Both the position numbers and the translations under genes were made by a program. Of a stretch of DNA of 37,411 nt, positions 31,101 through 37,411 are shown in pieces (the first letter of the stretch is position 1; each line of letters starts with the position of its first letter). The DNA lies in contig DAISJM010000031.1 in the NCBI GenBank assembly GCA_036821485.1, forward strand, positions 1-37,411, read 5' to 3'. Below the pieces are notes generated by a model. It saw nothing but the letters and a program-made list of their open reading frames with translations, was not told the origin of the DNA and ran no database searches. Source of the DNA: DAISJM01 sp036821485. Its GTDB lineage: Bacteria; Verrucomicrobiota; Kiritimatiellia; CAIQIC01; JAGNIJ01.

Positions 31101-33235
31101 TAGGTGCCGGCCAGACCGATGCTGGCGGAGGCGGCGATAGACACGCTGTAGTTGTCCCCGCCGTTGCTATCCCATAACACGTTGGTGCCACCCTCCACTC
31201 GGATGGCATAGCGCAACGTCGCGCCGCCGGCAAACGGCCCGAGCGCCGCGTTGTACCAGTGGCCACCCGAACTCGCCCAGTTCGTGTTGACGGTCATGGG
31301 CGTCTCGTACCAATTCGTCCCGTTCGAGTTCCATGCCACCACCACGTTGGTGACCACGTTTGAGGGCCCCGCTTCCGTGTTGATGTAAATTGTGTCTGCC
31401 GAGGTCGCCTCGCCACTTGCCGGCCACGCATAAGTGCCGTTGTACCAGAGGCTCTCCACCGGATTGTCCGGCAGGCTGTTCACGTAGACTTTGGTGGCCT
31501 TGCCGCTCAGCGTCTCCGCCGGCAGATAACCGCTGCCGTTGGACCACTTGACGTTGTTCGTGTTGTCCACGTCGTAGAAGGCCGTGTTGGGCACGCCGAC
31601 ATTGGCCGAATCTGTCGTGATCCCGCTGTCAGATGTGTTGATGTAGACCACGGCAATCTGGTCGCCGAGCTGCTTCTTGAACACGTACTGCCCCTGACCG
31701 CCGGAATAGCAGAGCTGGCTGAAGGTGCCGCGGCGCAGGCTGATGTAGCTGTCGCGTAACCCGTTCAGCCAGGCAATGTGCAGGTAGAGGGGCGCATTGG
31801 TGGCAGCCAACATGTTGCCCGCGGCCGCGCCCGGCTGGAAGCCCTTGTCGAACATGCACTCGCGCTGCCAATCGCCGTCGTCCGGGTTGTCGGTCGTCTT
31901 GTTGCTTCCGTTGTAGTGACCGCCTTGATTGAACGCATGTTCCGTGCCGTAGTACAGGCAGGGCACCGGCGTGGCCAGGTAGAGGAAGGACATCGCCGGC
32001 CTCAGTTTCCAGACCGCGTTGCCCGTGTCGGTACCGCTGATCTGCAGCGCGATGCGGTTGAGGTCGTGGTTGTCGATGAACGCCACGAGGCGGGACGCCC
32101 CTACGCCGTACTGACTGACCTCGTTCATCGTCTGCCCCAGGTAGCCCGACCAGTTCCCATCGCCGAAGACGCCTTTTATCGTCTGGCTGATCGGGAAGAA
32201 GAGCGCAGAGTTGAACCCGTAGCCGTCGCTGCAATACGACGCCAGAGCCGAACTGCTGTAGGAGAATAGTTCTCCGAACACGATGAAGTCGTTCTTGCCG
32301 CGATAGGCCGCGTGGTTGCGGATGGCCTGCGCCCAATTCCGGATCCACGTGTAGTCCACGTGCTTGATGGCATCCACCCGGAACCCATCGCAGTCGGTCG
32401 CGTCGATCAGGTTCTTGAACGCCTTCGCCAGGATATCCTGCACGGCGGCGTTGACGCCGCTGTCCCCGTTGTCGGTGTTCAGGTCGTCCGTGCCCTTGAA
32501 TTGGCCCTTCTTATTCTCCGGGTCGCAATCCCAGCACTGAATTGTGCCGTTGTTGTGGAAGTAGCTCAGATTGTTGAACGGCGCAGGATGCTGGTTGCCC
32601 GAGTTCCACCACTGCAGGTCACCGCCGCCCGCATTGTAATAGGTGTCGCCGGACGTCAACCCGTTCTTGTCGCACATATGGTTCGGGGCGACGTCCAGGA
32701 TGACGTATATGCCGCGCGCATGACAGGCGTCGATCAACTCCTTCAGTTCAGCGAACGTGCCCATCGCCGGATCGCACTTGAAGAAGTTCTCCGGGTGGTA
32801 CTGGTGATAGGGTGTGTAGTTCGTATCCTTGCCCTGGTCGTTCTGCTGAACGCCGGAAATCCAGACAGCCTTCACGCCCATGCCGGTCAGATAGTCGAGG
32901 TTGTTCAGCAGCCCCTTCCAGTCGCCGCCATGGTGGAAGTTACGGTTGTAAGGAAAGGATTTGCTCTCGCACTTCCACGAAGGCTTGTAGCTGCCCAACT
33001 GATCCGTGCCGGAATCCGCGAACCGGTCGGTGAAGAGCTGGTAGATGTTGATGTCGCGCCAGTCGGACGGGCTGGGCGTGTAACTGAACCCCGGCTCGCT
33101 TTCGCGCGTCTTCAGTCCATAGGTGGCATCGTTCACACCCCAGTCACTGATGCCCGATTCCTCCGCCCAGACACAAATGGACGAGGCCACCAGCACCATC
33201 GCCAAGCACAGGAGGTTCATTATTCTGGTCTTCAT
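28103..33235 (-). CDS. Secreted multimodular GH13 alpha-amylase, 1710 aa
   Basis: Extracellular enzyme hydrolysing alpha-1,4-glucans. A signal peptide (about 1-24, ending VWA) precedes a complete GH13 catalytic domain: region I DVAPNH (181-186), nucleophile D288 in GFRVDAIKH, acid/base E322 in FGEL, and D391 in FIDNHD. The barrel and its C-domain run to about 590. Two modules of CBM25-like look follow (about 595-697 and 708-815), each ending in an (S/N)NGG-x-(N/F)Y phrase typical of starch-binding CBM25, then a DOMON/CBM9-like domain (about 818-1060), a DFDGDGSPD repeat (about 1110), a chitobiase-C-like domain (about 1208-1295), a third CBM25-like module (about 1298-1405) and a second DOMON/CBM9-like domain to the end. 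It is not a paralogue of the giant fusions: the GH13 subtypes differ and no GH57-like half is present. Two operators overlap its promoter. Confidence 0.92.
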   Translation of the reverse strand: MKTRIMNLLCLAMVLVASSICVWAEESGISDWGVNDATYGLKTRESEPGFSYTPSPSDWRDINIYQLFTDRFADSGTDQLGSYKPSWKCESKSFPYNRNFHHGGDWKGLLNNLDYLTGMGVKAVWISGVQQNDQGKDTNYTPYHQYHPENFFKCDPAMGTFAELKELIDACHARGIYVILDVAPNHMCDKNGLTSGDTYYNAGGGDLQWWNSGNQHPAPFNNLSYFHNNGTIQCWDCDPENKKGQFKGTDDLNTDNGDSGVNAAVQDILAKAFKNLIDATDCDGFRVDAIKHVDYTWIRNWAQAIRNHAAYRGKNDFIVFGELFSYSSSALASYCSDGYGFNSALFFPISQTIKGVFGDGNWSGYLGQTMNEVSQYGVGASRLVAFIDNHDLNRIALQISGTDTGNAVWKLRPAMSFLYLATPVPCLYYGTEHAFNQGGHYNGSNKTTDNPDDGDWQRECMFDKGFQPGAAAGNMLAATNAPLYLHIAWLNGLRDSYISLRRGTFSQLCYSGGQGQYVFKKQLGDQIAVVYINTSDSGITTDSANVGVPNTAFYDVDNTNNVKWSNGSGYLPAETLSGKATKVYVNSLPDNPVESLWYNGTYAWPASGEATSADTIYINTEAGPSNVVTNVVVAWNSNGTNWYETPMTVNTNWASSGGHWYNAALGPFAGGATLRYAIRVEGGTNVLWDSNGGDNYSVSIAASASIGLAGTYNYPTVAKASENLYVNTLVTSATNETQAAVTVFTSVDGGVNWTPAGMTANTNWVDSRGIWFNSDLGIPAAGSVIKYYVTASNIPTGEVVVDNNGGSFYTVNVAEEQAEVRMAEATPDMAGEVFDLVTSGGGAITHGTNGFGDFGTIYVNYDATYLYLGGTGVSMPTDVDNNAYVIFVSGGTNQGADNFWYVNSLPSGLDHLHNVGFGPAVHCAILLGDIYGDANHTNFGLYHSEGPDFGQGVFATPHGTEGSPQSFYGVPGSKIIQFGAYGYNNQQASSWKCAIPLSFFGVTNAQALGNVFLSGLMISINTNNGNNSYLSGKYLGDSCICPNTNEQPDVYGNFGTSYVSLTGLRFSVPSSSNETYGVDPAWVAAFVADARVTQTGYVFNSISDFDGDGSPDREEFFVGTDPFVVDALMVKSLSPGWIGFYRGDGNSKNCTYVLQRATNMNAEGNGWVWEDFQTTTTASDLLAIPGANEPNVIIRMRGSVPAVDQPADSVSVGALPAGGAFSGTNVSVTLSVHGVNVISSTYTVQGGTATSYANGDVIVFGSDMTNGQTRTLTLDGSTYYSVSTQKVYTFTKTAAGLPVSWTGGISNNPAAGFLDAGEALTVTFETAPIGAASSAGIVYNSDGGSTWPAAALTKGTPSASNDIWTINLGSFAAGTTIRYALVAYDSAGSNTWNNNGGANYSITVSGGSSTNGNGKFTPYSTNPTKGLYRSAGITIDGANTGGEWTTNMLIAIDMVNDDPRSLGSNWTMHEGPADITHLWACWDDTKLYLAWQFADVTDKLDPANAGSALSGRISTSQGILQFISLDTIGGAGAASNMWAKNDRMTGTDLPDYQIGMRSDLYSSYISRSVGGVFAGDASRGTDYFTTAEQTITVARAAGCASSTLLGPYSDVDNYLSNTNSALTEYISSGHDTSRDSFYEMAIPLASIGLTKATLEANGLGVFINVGSTSSMDCIPNDGATLDSPGVTGSNSSVEWEDHDQFTAPYARVAK

Positions 33236-33324
33236 TTTGCTTCCGCTTTCTCTTCGCGCATCCGGGCGATGATTCGTGTTTGGACTACTCTACGGACGGG
33301 ATCTGTCTTGATCGCTGGAATGAT

Positions 33325-33354
33325 ATAGTAAACCGTTTGACCTCGTTTGTTCAA
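33325..33354 (-). promoter_or_regulatory. Predicted promoter of the 1710-aa amylase gene
   Basis: On the minus strand -35 TTGAAC (33354-33349) and -10 TACTAT (33330-33325) are 18 nt apart. Transcription would begin near 33318, giving a leader of about 80 nt. The operator at 33350-33363 covers the -35 and that at 33328-33341 covers the -10, so bound repressor would exclude RNA polymerase. From 33364 to 33506 I see no further feature. Confidence 0.6.
33328..33341. promoter_or_regulatory. LacI-type operator GTAAACCGTTTGAC (proximal)
   Basis: Matches the pattern of the sites at 11620 and 20305. It overlaps the -10 of the 1710-aa amylase promoter. Its centre is 22 bp, about two helical turns, from the centre of the second site, so two dimers would sit on the same face. 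Confidence 0.7.
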
Positions 33355-33363
33355 CCGTTTTAC
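33350..33363. promoter_or_regulatory. LacI-type operator TTCAACCGTTTTAC (distal)
   Basis: Reads GTAAAACGGTTGAA on the other strand. The left half-site is perfect and the right half-site is weaker. It overlaps the -35 of the amylase promoter. Confidence 0.65.
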
Positions 33364-33506
33364 TTGCTCGCGCTCTTTGCTGGGTTCGCGCTCTTTTCCA
33401 ACCATTTGCCGGACAATAAATTACGCGAGCAAAGTCACGCGGAATATTCGTCGCCGGATGGACAGGCACGGGCTCTTTTCTGGCCTCTGATCTCTGACCG
33501 CCGGCG

Positions 33507-34430
33507 CTACGCCCCCTGCCACCGCGGACAGACTTTGACGAAGTTGCATCGCTTGCACGCGCGTTCATCCTCGGTGAAGTCGAAGCCGTCTTCCTCGGCA
33601 ACATTGTGCTCAGGGTCGGCCAGCGGGAACAACATCTCGTCGGCCGACTCGCGGATGTAATCCTTTACAGTCTCAAGTTGCTCATCGCTCACGTCGTGGC
33701 GAATCTCCGTCGATGTCGGCAGGTTGAATTCCACGGCGGTGACTTGTGACGGTTCCACCTTCCACTTGTCCATCGCGTAGAGGACGTAGCAGGCGAATTG
33801 CAGATCCGCGCGCCCCGGCTCAATGCGGCCCGTCTTCCAATCGTAGATGGCAATACGGCCGTCCTCTTTGCACGATGCATCGAGCTGCACCATCACGCGC
33901 AGTCCGTCGAGTTGGAACGACGCCAGATCCTCCACCTCAAGCCAATCCGCCGCGGGTAGTACACAGAGTCGTTTGAAGATTTCCGAAGTGTAGAAGTTGC
34001 GGATGCAGAGGCGGACATGGTCGGCATTCTTCTTCCACTCCTCGTCCGATACGGGCACGTCGTACTCGTGCTCGAACAGGCCGCAGATCTTCTTGGGCTG
34101 TTCGCGGTATTTCCTGGCGCGTGAGTTGCGAAAATCTTCGCGCATGGCGCTCAGCGTCTCTTCTTCCACGCGCTCCGCTGCAGGCGGGGGAACGCCCTTC
34201 CGGACGTGTTCCAGCACGTGCCGGATCGCCGCATGGACGCGACTGCCCGCCCACATCTGGCGGGATTGAAGGTTCTTCAAGACATAGAGCTGGCGGGTAC
34301 GCGGCGCGGCATCCTTTTCCCACCCGCCCCAGGAACCATAGTACTGGAAGTAGTAGCGCCGCAGGCATTCGCGGAAGGTTTCGTCACGGGACTTCGACCA
34401 GGAGAATTCGTTCTTCAGTTGGCGACCCAT
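33507..34430 (-). CDS. Stand-alone RecB-type PD-(D/E)XK nuclease with Fe-S cluster cysteines
   Basis: 307-aa protein with the complete RecB-family nuclease motif set: H66 (GSRVHAAI), D184 (QLDAS), D197-W-K199 (YDWKTG) and Q211-xxx-Y215 (LQFACY). Four cysteines, C22 near the N-terminus and C292, C295 and C301 at the end (ACKRCNFVKVC), have the C...CxxCx5C layout that holds a 4Fe-4S cluster in AddB and Cas4 nucleases. It is probably a DNA exonuclease or endonuclease in repair. No helicase domain is fused and no helicase, cas1 or cas2 gene is near, so neither AddAB nor CRISPR adaptation is supported here. The ATG at 34430 lies 43 nt after the LacI-type gene's stop on the same strand, so the two may share a message. 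Confidence 0.85.
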   Translation of the reverse strand: MGRQLKNEFSWSKSRDETFRECLRRYYFQYYGSWGGWEKDAAPRTRQLYVLKNLQSRQMWAGSRVHAAIRHVLEHVRKGVPPPAAERVEEETLSAMREDFRNSRARKYREQPKKICGLFEHEYDVPVSDEEWKKNADHVRLCIRNFYTSEIFKRLCVLPAADWLEVEDLASFQLDGLRVMVQLDASCKEDGRIAIYDWKTGRIEPGRADLQFACYVLYAMDKWKVEPSQVTAVEFNLPTSTEIRHDVSDEQLETVKDYIRESADEMLFPLADPEHNVAEEDGFDFTEDERACKRCNFVKVCPRWQGA

Positions 34431-34473
34431 GCCCCGAAGCGTATCACAGGCGTGCGGATATCAACAATACAGC

Positions 34474-35463
34474 TCAGGCCGTCGTGGACCGGATCAGCAT
34501 GCGGGTGGGCAGCCGGATGTGCTCCGCCGGCGCATCGGGTGTTTCCACGCGGCGCAGAAAAACACGCACCGCCTCCTCGCCCATCTCGGCCATCGGCGTC
34601 TCGACTGTCGTCAGGCCGACATATTCCGCCGCCTCAATCCCGTCGAATCCGAGAACAGCCACCTGCCCCGGCACGTCGACGCCTCCCACACGCAGTTCGC
34701 GGAGCAGCGCCATAGCCATCGAGTCGTTCAACGCGAAAATCGCCCGTGGCAACGGATGCGATTGGCTGTAGACGCGAAAGGCTTCCACGGCGTCATGCGG
34801 ACTGAAATGGCCATCGATGAAGAGCCGCTGCGTCACGCCGGCCTCGCGCAGGGCCTGCTCGCAACCCTCCAACCGAAGACGCGCATCCTGAGCCCCCGCC
34901 GCGCCACGCACCACCAGGATATCGCGATGGCCCAGCGACAGCAGATGCTTCATGCCCTCGTACGCGCCCTGCCGGTTGTCGACGGATACGGAACTGACTA
35001 CTCCGTCTTCAATCTCCTGCTGCAAAACAATGATCGGCTTGCGATAGCGCTTCAGATGCTCCATCAGTTTCAGATCCACACACGGATCAAGAATGATCAC
35101 GCCATCGGCGCGCATCTCGTCAAGCAGACGCAGACAGGTCTGCTCGCGCTCGCTCTCCTGATCGTTGCGCGTGAACGCGCTGAGAATGTGATAGCCGTGC
35201 TGCCGCGCGGCCCGGTCAATCCCGTCCATCACCTGCGCGAAGAAGCCGGACGACATCTGGTGAAATACCACACCGATCGTGTCCGTCTTGCTGCGGGAAA
35301 GATTCCGCGCCGCCGCGTTCGGCGTGTAGCCGAGTCGCTCAATCACTTCCTTCACGCGCTTGCGCGTCCGCTCATGCACCAGCGGACTGTCATTGATGAC
35401 GCGCGATACGGTCGCCTCGGATACCAAGGCTTCCCTGCAAACATCTTTGAGTGTGGGTCTCAT
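34474..35463 (-). CDS. LacI/GalR-family transcriptional regulator, probable repressor of the amylase genes
   Basis: DNA-binding repressor of 329 aa, the usual family length. The N-terminal helix-turn-helix TLKDVCREALVSEATVSRV (4-22) is followed by the hinge helix region YTPNAAARNLSR. The periplasmic-binding-protein-like effector domain starts at IGVVFHQMSSGFF and includes ADGVIIL, FALNDSMAMALL and VAVLGFDGIEAAEYV, with the common C-terminal TTVETPMAEMGEEAV. The start at ATG 35463 gives the canonical N-terminus; an in-frame extension to 35778 runs through tatD and is rejected. A GAGGG-rich ribosome site precedes it. The inducer is likely a maltose-type sugar, inferred only from the genes around it. 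Its own promoter carries an operator-like site (35480-35493). Confidence 0.93.
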   Translation of the reverse strand: MRPTLKDVCREALVSEATVSRVINDSPLVHERTRKRVKEVIERLGYTPNAAARNLSRSKTDTIGVVFHQMSSGFFAQVMDGIDRAARQHGYHILSAFTRNDQESEREQTCLRLLDEMRADGVIILDPCVDLKLMEHLKRYRKPIIVLQQEIEDGVVSSVSVDNRQGAYEGMKHLLSLGHRDILVVRGAAGAQDARLRLEGCEQALREAGVTQRLFIDGHFSPHDAVEAFRVYSQSHPLPRAIFALNDSMAMALLRELRVGGVDVPGQVAVLGFDGIEAAEYVGLTTVETPMAEMGEEAVRVFLRRVETPDAPAEHIRLPTRMLIRSTTA

Positions 35464-35479
35464 CCCTCGTCTCCCCCAT

Positions 35480-35493
35480 TGAAAGCGATTGCA
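35480..35493. promoter_or_regulatory. LacI-type operator in the lacI-family gene promoter (TGAAAGCGATTGCA)
   Basis: 13 of 14 positions fit the general LacI/CcpA consensus TGWNANCGNTNWCA. It is a poorer match to the amylase-gene sites, sharing the AAA-N-CG core on one side. It lies between the predicted -10 (35501-35496) and the ATG (35463) of the regulator gene, so autorepression is likely. Confidence 0.5.
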
Positions 35494-35522
35494 GCATAGT
35501 ATTTGCTGGGCTCGAAGAACAA
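35489..35522 (-). promoter_or_regulatory. Predicted promoter of the lacI-family gene
   Basis: On the minus strand -10 TACTAT (35501-35496) is identical to the hexamer at the 1710-aa amylase promoter. A TTGTTC or CTTGTT about 15-16 nt upstream is a weak -35. The expected start of transcription is near 35489, inside the operator-like site. Confidence 0.45.
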
Positions 35523-35546
35523 GACTTTCTAACCTGATGCCACGAA

Positions 35547-36335
35547 ATGAACCTGTTCGACGCCCACTGCCATTTGCAGGATGAACGCCTTGCCCCCGAT
35601 CTGGACGGCGCAATGCAACGTGCTGCACGAGTCGGTGTCCAACGATTTCTCTGCTGTGGTTCATCGGAAGAGGACTGGCCTCAGGTCGCCGCACTCTGCG
35701 GCAAGTATTCAGGAGTCCTTCCCGCTTTTGGTCTCCACCCCTGGTATGTCGGCGATCGCTCCACCGAGTGGCTGGCACGCCTCACCCGCGCACTCTCGGA
35801 TACGTCCGCCGTCGTCGGCGAGATCGGCCTCGACCATGCTGTCGATCCTCGCAACGATGAAGAGCAGGAATCCGTGTTTATCGCCCAGCTTCATCTTGCC
35901 CGCCAATTCAACCGCCCCGCCGCAATTCACTGTCGCCGCGCATGGGAACATCTGCTCGCCGTGTTGAAGGAGACCGGCCCTCTTCCGCGCGGCTTCATGA
36001 TCCACTCCTACTCCGGTGGTCACGAACTCATCAAACCACTCGCCGAACTCGGCGCCTACTTTTCGTTCTCGGGATCCATCACCCGCTCGGGCAACAGACG
36101 CGGACACCACGCCGCACGGGAGGTGCCGGCCGATCGACTCCTCATCGAAACCGATGCTCCCGACCTTTCACCCGTCATCCGCGACGGCGATCGCACATCC
36201 GAGCCAGCCGTCAATGAGCCTGCCAATCTTCAGTACGTTGTCGCCGCACTCGCTGAGCTTCGCGGCACCGACTCGAACCAGATTGCAGAACTCACCAGGA
36301 ACAACGCCTGTCGCCTGTACGGCGTAACAAATTGA
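35547..36335 (+). CDS. tatD: TatD-family metal-dependent hydrolase (DNase-like)
   Basis: Cytoplasmic metal-dependent phosphodiesterase/DNase of the TatD family, 262 aa, the usual length. The metal motifs are present in order: H7 and H9 (DAHCHL), E of GEIGLDH, H of AIHCRRAW, H of MIHSYSGG (usually HCFSG) and D of IETDAPDLSP. FGLHPWYV is a typical early segment. TatD proteins are linked to DNA repair and fragmentation, and some act in D-amino-acyl-tRNA or RNA turnover; which applies here cannot be read. It is divergent from the LacI-type gene with an 83-nt gap and runs into tcdA, whose possible starts overlap or touch its stop. Confidence 0.93.
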   Translation: MNLFDAHCHLQDERLAPDLDGAMQRAARVGVQRFLCCGSSEEDWPQVAALCGKYSGVLPAFGLHPWYVGDRSTEWLARLTRALSDTSAVVGEIGLDHAVDPRNDEEQESVFIAQLHLARQFNRPAAIHCRRAWEHLLAVLKETGPLPRGFMIHSYSGGHELIKPLAELGAYFSFSGSITRSGNRRGHHAAREVPADRLLIETDAPDLSPVIRDGDRTSEPAVNEPANLQYVVAALAELRGTDSNQIAELTRNNACRLYGVTN

Positions 36336-36337
36336 TC

Positions 36338-37072
36338 ATGAGCATGTTACACAGAACAGAATTGCTGCTTGGCCCCGACAGCATCAAGAAGCTGAAGGCC
36401 GCAAGAGTGACTGTTGTGGGGCTCGGCGCCGTGGGTTCGTTTGCCGTCGAAGGGCTCGCCCGCGCCGGAGTGGGCCATTTGAGCCTCGTAGATTTTGACG
36501 AAGTGCGTCCGACGAACATCAACCGCCAGCTCTACGCCTTGCACTCCACGATCGGAAGATCCAAGGCCGACCTCGCACAAGCGCGCGTGCTGGACATCAA
36601 TCCGGACTGTCACGTCGACGCGCTGCGGCTCTTCATCGGCGCAGAAAACGTCGGGCAGGTGATCGACGATAGACCCGACGTCCTGATCGATGCCATCGAC
36701 GGGCTCACCCCGAAGGTGACACTGCTGATCGCTGCGGTACGCGGAAAAATCCCAAACATCATCTCGTGTATGGGCGCGGCGCGACGGACGAATCCTTCCT
36801 TCATCCGGGCGGGTGATCTTTTGGAGACCCAGAAATGTCCGCTGGCGAGCAAGATCCGAAAACGCCTGCGCAAAGAAAACATCACGACCGGTATTCACTG
36901 CATCTACTCCGTCGAATCACCGCAGGGCGGGTCGGTAGAGGAAGCGAGCGCCATCGAGGACGAGGTCGTTTCTCGCGGGCGGGCCCGGAAACCGCTCGGC
37001 AGCCTGGGATGCCTCACCGGCATATTCGGCCTCTACGCTGCACGCGAGGCCATCATGGCGTTGACGCGTTGA
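36338..37072 (+). CDS. tcdA: tRNA threonylcarbamoyladenosine dehydratase
   Basis: ATP-dependent enzyme that cyclises t6A37 of ANN-decoding tRNAs to ct6A; member of the E1/MoeB/ThiF superfamily, 244 aa from this start. The nucleotide loop is VVGLGAVGSFAVE, followed by the LVDFDEVRPTNINRQLYA segment that binds ATP. The TcdA-specific stretch SCMGAARRTNPSFIRAGDL, with PLASKIRKRLRK after it, separates it from ThiF and MoeB. SLGCLTGIFGLYAA closes the domain. TTG 36332 (overlapping the tatD stop) and ATG 36344 are alternative starts; no clear ribosome site decides between them. Close packing suggests co-transcription with tatD. Confidence 0.9.
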   Translation: MSMLHRTELLLGPDSIKKLKAARVTVVGLGAVGSFAVEGLARAGVGHLSLVDFDEVRPTNINRQLYALHSTIGRSKADLAQARVLDINPDCHVDALRLFIGAENVGQVIDDRPDVLIDAIDGLTPKVTLLIAAVRGKIPNIISCMGAARRTNPSFIRAGDLLETQKCPLASKIRKRLRKENITTGIHCIYSVESPQGGSVEEASAIEDEVVSRGRARKPLGSLGCLTGIFGLYAAREAIMALTR

Positions 37073-37084
37073 AACGGAATTGCC

Positions 37085-37112
37085 TTGCCTGCCGGATTCG
37101 TCGCGCTAGGCT
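37085..37112 (+). promoter_or_regulatory. Possible promoter of the TRL lipoprotein gene
   Basis: TTGCCT (37085-37090), a 16-nt spacer and TAGGCT (37107-37112) precede the lipoprotein start by 26 nt. The hexamers are weak matches; the call rests mainly on spacing and position. Confidence 0.3.
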
Positions 37113-37137
37113 TGAGGCACCTAACCAAGGAGGAGGT

Positions 37138-37411
37138 ATGAGCAAGTTCCTTGTTTCGATCCTTCTGGCCGTACTCGTTCTTTCGTTCTGTTCAGGTTGC
37201 GTGGTCGCGCCATTCCAGCCACCAGCCGGACTGGCTCTTACCCAGTATAAGGCTCCACTCGATATCGACTACGACAACACCGCGCTGGGCCCGAAGACCG
37301 GGTCTGCATCCTCCTCGTCGGTTCTCGCGCTCGTGTCGTTCGGCGACTGCAGCATACAGGCGGCAGCCATGAACGGCGGCATCGAGAAGGTTAACCTCGC
37401 CGACTACGAGT
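37138..37411 (+). CDS. TRL-like lipoprotein, N-terminal part only
   Basis: The visible 91 residues show a lipoprotein signal peptide with lipobox SGC (VLSFCSGC, probable lipidated cysteine at 21) and then the TRL-family pattern: a PPAGL segment, a K-x-P strand, and LGPKTGSASSSSVLALVSFGDCSIQAAAMNGGIEKV. TRL-like proteins are small surface or periplasmic proteins of unknown role that are common in PVC bacteria. A very strong ribosome site, AAGGAGGAGGT, ends just before the ATG, suggesting high expression. The gene runs off the right edge. The usual family alanine in GDAS is a cysteine here. Confidence 0.8.
   Translation, partial: MSKFLVSILLAVLVLSFCSGCVVAPFQPPAGLALTQYKAPLDIDYDNTALGPKTGSASSSSVLALVSFGDCSIQAAAMNGGIEKVNLADYE

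Noticed and set aside
28103..33235. Third member of the GH13/GH57-like fusion family
   Set aside because: Its GH13 domain is of a different subtype (DVAPNH, FIDNHD), and HGNQ, FWTPER and the long DxDxDG rod are all absent.
33507..34430. Cas4 of a CRISPR system
   Set aside because: The cysteine layout and nuclease motifs are shared with AddB and other RecB-type proteins, and no array, cas1 or cas2 is in the window.
35464..35778. N-terminal extension of the LacI-family protein to 434 aa
   Set aside because: The extension crosses the promoter, the operator-like site and the start of tatD. ATG 35463 gives the standard N-terminus with the helix-turn-helix at residue 4.
36332..36337. TTG start for tcdA overlapping the tatD stop
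   Set aside because: No ribosome site supports it over the ATG codons at 36338 and 36344; the extra residues lie before the conserved domain.

Overview
The window looks like chromosomal DNA from a high-GC, Gram-negative, polysaccharide-degrading bacterium of the PVC group, most likely Kiritimatiellota or a neighbouring Verrucomicrobiota lineage. That placement is inference. It rests on very large secreted multidomain proteins with thrombospondin-type-3-like DxDxDG repeats, a TRL-type lipoprotein, a palindrome whose translation reads FFQGLEK, and the general gene style. No rRNA, tRNA, CRISPR array, transposase or phage gene was recognised.

Layout. Positions 1-20233 are read leftward and hold three secreted giants: a GH13/GH57-like fusion of 2817 aa (20233-11780), its tandem paralogue of 2773 aa (11611-3290), and a MBG/IPT/Kelch adhesin-like protein (3207 to beyond position 1) broken by a one-base frameshift near 2107. 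Positions 20479-23257 are read rightward: upp, then two paralogous secreted propeller-like proteins, the first overlapping upp by 4 nt. A secreted TIM-barrel protein (25185-23263, leftward) faces away from a HAD phosphatase, an M23 peptidase and a zinc-type CDF transporter (25221-28058, rightward). A third secreted GH13 amylase of 1710 aa (33235-28103) is followed by a RecB-type Fe-S nuclease and a LacI-family repressor, all leftward. The right edge carries tatD, tcdA and the start of a TRL lipoprotein, rightward.

How the genes work together. The main theme is extracellular alpha-glucan (starch/glycogen-like) breakdown under one local switch. A 14-bp palindrome of the form GTAAA-N-CG-TTT-N-AC lies upstream of all three amylase genes: once at 11620-11633, once at 20305-20318 and twice at 33328-33363. 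A looser CG-centred LacI-type site (35480-35493) lies just after the -10 of the LacI-family gene itself. Each site sits on or next to a readable -35/-10 pair, which fits repression by the local LacI-type protein with autoregulation.

The least ordinary objects are the two tandem GH13-(DxDxDG spacer)-GH57-like proteins. They put two unrelated alpha-glucan catalytic folds in one chain and differ by distinct module insertions: a Ca-binding segment in the GH13 domain of one copy and a phage-tail-like segment in the other. The remaining genes are housekeeping or poorly characterised.
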